From Albula goreensis (taxonomy: Eukaryota; Chordata; Actinopteri; Albuliformes; Albulidae): a stretch of DNA of 64,000 nucleotides. The notes beneath the pieces are model-generated. The model saw only the letters and a list, made by a program, of their open reading frames with translations, had not been told where the DNA came from and did not search any database. Of the stretch, positions 60,533 to 64,000 are shown piece by piece. Positions within the stretch are counted from its first letter, which is position 1, and each line of letters begins with the position of its first letter. Made by a program: the position numbers and the translations under genes. Location: assembly GCA_022829145.1 (NCBI GenBank), contig CM040746.1, forward strand, positions 37,884,212 to 37,948,211. Direction: 5' to 3'.

Positions 60533-61959
60533 GAAGCGATGCCTGTTTTATAACAATACCTGTACCTTGGGCTCCTTTAATTGTGATTTTAATTACGCTG
60601 TATATTTGATTGCAGAATGGGGATGTTCACAATCACATTTTGTAATACATGCATATGAGGTTATACCATTTTGATACTTTAATGACCCATGAGGTTGACA
60701 TCCAGATTGAGCTGTGGTTTAATTTGTGGTAAAGTACTTTTTTGTGAAGAATTTAGCAAAAGCTTGTCTGAGAAAGTGCTGCGAGCACAGAGTGACAAGA
60801 CTGACTTTGGTTCCCTCCTCGAGTAACAGCTGATCGTGCTGTTTTCCATGTCACTGGTAGACTGAAATGTCCCCCAGCACCCCGGGGCTCAAATTTAGTA
60901 AAAAAGAATAAGAGAAGCATGTACCCATTTCCTCTTCCTGCTGCAGGAAAATGAGACACGCTCCAGCGACCGGCTAACGAGAGAAAATCACTGTCACGTC
61001 AATCATGTGACTCTCCATGGCGACGGAAGCCAGAAGGGATAAAAAACCTTCAGAATACAACAAAACATAATTATGTTTAGTCATAATTATATTAAATTAG
61101 ACCCATAGGGCCATTCCAGTGTCACAACATTATCACAGAAATATTATGACAGAATGGAGCATCGTCAGCACTGAGCAATAGGGTTATGGGCCTTTTTCCA
61201 AACATCCCTATACCCTCTTAGTTGGGACTTGGCTTTTTTTTTTATTTGTTACATTACTTTATCTCAAGCTACAGAAATAATCTTTATTTATATCAGAGAA
61301 AGTATTGGTTTCACAAACTATATAGGTTTTCATTCATAATGCATGTACTCACAGGTATGTTTCATCATAACTCTGTTTTGATGCTCAACGTTCTCTCACC
61401 TCTTCATCTTCCATCTCGTAGCTCCTGCTATTGCTTTCCTTCGTATTATCATGAGTATTCCATGGGATCTCTCAGAGCTTTGCTTTAATCAAAACATGGA
61501 TGCCTCACAAGCACATTCACCTTTCAACCTTTTCTTCTGTTTCGAATACATATGAGCAATATGGTAACTAAATAAATAAATGTTGTGAGGTCCAAACAAA
61601 AAAAAAAAAACATTTATTTATGTCTTGACAACTCTCTTCTCTGCCAATGAAACAATTGGACATTATTGATTATGCAATTTTGTGTGAGTTCCCAGTGCTC
61701 GTCTCATAGTCTTTGGAATGACACCTGCTGAGATTACATGCTGTCAACAGGTTTTGCTGTGGCCTTACTTTTTGTTTTTCCAGTTTTTTCTGCATTGAAC
61801 AATGTAATCAGTCATCTCATTAACCTAACAGACTGTGAAAAAAATTTGCCACATACATGGCTCTTCCAATTCAAATGGCTCTTCCAACTCACATGGCAAT
61901 TTTTCACACTGCAGATGCTACTGCATACAAATATTCCCTAACCTGTTGGAGAAGCAAGA
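60533..61959. other. Unique non-coding DNA
   Basis: No gene recognised; an A run near 61,588-61,600. 60,780-61,040 is GC-balanced. Confidence 0.45.
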
Positions 61960-62790
61960 GATCACCAAGGGCTCAGCTCGCGGATGCGCAGTTCCTCAGC
62001 CAGCCAGCAGAGTAGAGAGATAAGACTGTGGAGTTTAACCAACATCCCCGTCATTTTACCCAGGCAAACTTGAGCCAGTTGTTGCAGCACAGACATGGAC
62101 CTAATAGCCTGGCTGGGACCGGATCTCCAGGCTGTGAAATACACACAGATACACAGTAAACATGTGCCGTCGCTTCATTTGCGGCCCACAGGCTCCTGTT
62201 GTCATCTTACCGTGAGACCCACGACACCATTACCTCTTTCTTCCCATCTGTCCTGCCACATTTAGCCCTGTTGATCGCCCCCAAAACCACCTGTTTCTCC
62301 TGTCGGGCTCTGTAGTCTCTCTCACTGTTGCACAATCAGGTAATTGTTTATCTGTCTTTATACCTCGAGCAATTAGCCATCTGCCCAGCAGGTAACATTG
62401 ATATTTCGATGGTGAGAATGAACTGTGCTTTTTTTTTGTGTCTCTCTCCCTGCCTTTCGCCACTGTTGCTAAGAGAACAGAGTGTCTGAGATCTCCCGCA
62501 CTGTCTTGAGGTTTTTTTTGGAGTGTTGAATGGTGTACTCACCTCTGTGATGGGATCTCCCATTGAGCAGTTGGAAAATATCACGGATAGAAATAGAATG
62601 TGTATCAGGGTCATGCAGAGTTAGCCAGCTGTCCTCTTAAAAAGCAATTTCCATGGCCGGGACGGCTGTGGTTGCCATTAAAAGATAGCTTTCCCTTTCC
62701 GCAGCTTTACCTCTAAGAGGATCTGTGCCCATCTTATCGGCTGAATTAGGACATTCATTATTTTTGGCGAATTGCATCGTCATTTTATTG
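61960..62790. promoter_or_regulatory. Long enhancer-like block
   Basis: About 830 bp of repeat-free, GC-balanced sequence with CAGGTAATTGTTTATC (homeodomain/forkhead), GAGCAATTAGCC (homeodomain, near 62,369), CCATTAAAAGATAGC and CATCTTATCGG (GATA words) and CCAAAACCACC. Minus-strand frames up to 88 codons exist but match nothing I know. Could hold one or more conserved non-coding elements. Confidence 0.35.
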
Positions 62791-62801
62791 ATTGTCTGTA
62801 C

Positions 62802-62834
62802 CAGAGGTGGGCAGCCCCGGCTCTAGAGGGCTAT
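62802..62834 (+). mobile_element. Solo hAT-like terminus
   Basis: CAGAGGTGGGCAGCCCCGGC followed by TCTAGAGGGC resembles the terminus of fish hAT MITEs ('cagaggtgggcaaccccggtcctggagggcc'). No matching right end was found, so the copy is truncated or too diverged. Confidence 0.35.
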
Positions 62835-63186
62835 AGAAGTTTCTTGTGTTTGCTCCTTGATTACAGTTTGAGCATATACGATTACCAAAGCCTGAATATC
62901 CATCTCCAACTTCAGTCATTAGGCTTAATGATATACATGATCATGCAGTTAGTCAGGTTACAATGGAGCAAAACAGAAATATCTGCAGCAGCATTCAGAC
63001 AGAGTAGCCAACCGTAAGTCTATCCTGATGAAGGTCTTTCAGAAGGTCAGGCTACAGGCTCTCCATCCATCAGCTGTCCTGAACCCAGGAAAACCTAAGA
63101 ACAGCACTGGTGGCTAATGTCACTCAGATGTTCATTATAACACATCAGCGACTCCAATTTGGAGCTTGCAGCGCTGGTGCACCGTT
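62835..63186. other. Unique non-coding DNA
   Basis: Could include the remains of the hAT-like copy that starts at 62,802; nothing else recognised. Confidence 0.4.
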
Positions 63187-63250
63187 TACATTTACATCCA
63201 GGCACTTTGCAGACGCTCTTACCCAGAGTGACTTACAAAAGTGCATACCA
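63187..63250 (-). mobile_element. SINE 3' tail (antisense)
   Basis: TTACATTTACATCC, then GGCACTTTGCAGACGCTCTT and ACCCAGAGTGACTTACAAAA, are the reversed SINE tail. Only the tail survives. Confidence 0.6.
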
Positions 63251-63416
63251 TGAGCCCGAACAGCAGCCTTTACGTACTTACCGGCCAGTCTGCTTGATGT
63301 CCTGAACCACTTTCAAAAGTTGCCATGTGAGTTTGAGGACATAGCGAGGTAGAGCGGATGATGATTATTGTTTAGCATTAGATGGAACCAGGTGTGGTTT
63401 AAACATGTGTTTAAAG
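63251..63416. other. Unique spacer
   Basis: Ends with the 8-bp target copy GTTTAAAG (63,409-63,416). Confidence 0.6.
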
Positions 63417-63621
63417 CAGGGGTGTCAAACTCCAGTCCTGGAGGGCCACAGTGGTAGCTGGTTTTTGGTGTGTTTTAGCACTTAATTGATTATTAAAATC
63501 ACGGGTTGGCTAAAGAGTCCACACACCTGGTTTCCAAGGCCTAAAATGGCTGCCAATCGAAAGGAAAAAACAAAAACCCGTAGACACTGCGGCCCTCCAG
63601 GACTGGAGTTTGACACCCCTG
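63417..63621. mobile_element. hAT-superfamily MITE, 205 bp, intact ends
   Basis: Starts CAGGGGTGTCAAACTCCAGT and ends ACTGGAGTTTGACACCCCTG. The terminal inverted repeats are 37 bp with one difference (a CpG/CpA change). Both sides carry the identical 8-bp target duplication GTTTAAAG (63,409-63,416 and 63,622-63,629), diagnostic of hAT insertion. No transposase, so non-autonomous. The preserved ends suggest a recent insertion compared with the other elements here. Confidence 0.95.
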
Positions 63622-64000
63622 GTTTAAAGGGAGAAGGGAAGTGAGTGACTCTGCTGTCCTTACAGTGATAGAGAGTTCAGTCTACCATTTTGGGGTCAAT
63701 GGTACTGCTTCAGGCAGGATTAGGGTGTCTGTAATCCATCTGAATTCCTAAGGTTGAAGCTGTAGTACCATGGACCCATATCAACCAATGATCTCCTACC
63801 ATGATCCTCTGGGTACCCCAGGAAGCCGGTTGCCATCGGTGAAACACACCTCTCCTCACTGAAGGTGTCACATGATTCATCTGAGCTGTTCTGTGCATGT
63901 GTCACATGACTCATGAGGGACAATGAGTCATTCCAAATCCAACATTGTGTTCTCTCTGAAAACTAAGGCAATTTGCCTCAATATTAAATTTTCCACCCAA
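63622..64000. other. Unique non-coding DNA
   Basis: Begins with the second target copy GTTTAAAG. No gene recognised; the minus-strand frames near 63,710-63,923 have no known domain. Confidence 0.5.

Overview
The window looks like ray-finned fish (teleost) nuclear DNA. It is AT-rich, full of long CA/GT, TA, TTTA, TATC and AAT microsatellites, and carries several tRNA-derived SINE copies whose 3' tail resembles the teleost motif 'TCGCTCTGGATAAGAGCGTC'. It also holds a hAT MITE with termini CAGGGGTGTC...GACACCCCTG, short Tc1-like relics, and three copies of a 'GGTTCT...AAGAGTGT' element common in fish. The SINE and MITE mixture resembles what I remember from otophysan fish (catfish, characins, electric fish). 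That placement is inference and has not been tested by any search.

I find no protein-coding gene I can name. No reading frame resembles a known host protein, and the longest open frames lie in CA repeats or in a 48-bp minisatellite. The window is best read as a gene-poor intergenic region or a very large intron. Three short segments have exon-like features and are listed at low confidence: a TATA box followed by an ATG and a perfect splice donor (29,188-29,364), an acceptor/ATG/acidic frame/donor (23,615-23,856), and a possible minus-strand terminal exon (56,079-56,201).

Layout. 0-1.04 kb: long patterned CA array. 1-9.4 kb: unique DNA with a GC-rich block at 3.7-4.06 kb. 9.5-10.2 kb: 34-bp minisatellite of about 20.7 copies. 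11-13 kb: AAT and CA/CG microsatellites, then an enhancer-like block with adjacent POU and SOX words (12.19-12.72 kb). 13.4-14.2 kb: SINE copies and a Tc1 transposase relic. 17-24 kb: a palindrome plus octamer, a CTCF-like word, a SINE, three degenerate or short tandem arrays and a candidate exon. 24.4-26 kb: a conserved-looking block and a 613-bp terminal-inverted-repeat element. 28-37 kb: G-rich tract, candidate promoter/first exon, an interrupted minisatellite, the 'GGTTCT' elements, a TA microsatellite and a SINE. 38-55 kb: mostly unique DNA with regulatory-looking blocks (41.46-41.8 kb), several SINE copies and a MITE. 55-58.3 kb: the most repeat-rich stretch, with an antisense SINE, a long dispersed repeat, the 48-bp minisatellite, a GT array, and a 420-bp hairpin element with four internal 42-bp tandem repeats. 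59-64 kb: a motif-dense enhancer candidate (59.2-59.56 kb), MITE and SINE fragments, a second conserved-looking block (61.96-62.79 kb) and an intact-looking hAT MITE with perfect 8-bp target duplication.

There are no operons or interacting genes to describe. If the window has a function it is probably regulatory: several GC-balanced, repeat-free blocks rich in homeodomain, POU, SOX, MEF2, forkhead and TCF/LEF-like words sit among mobile and tandem repeats, as in the gene deserts that flank developmental genes. The most unusual structures are the 420-bp hairpin element with internal tandem repeats, the 48-bp minisatellite that stays open in several frames on both strands, and the dimer-patterned 34-bp minisatellite.
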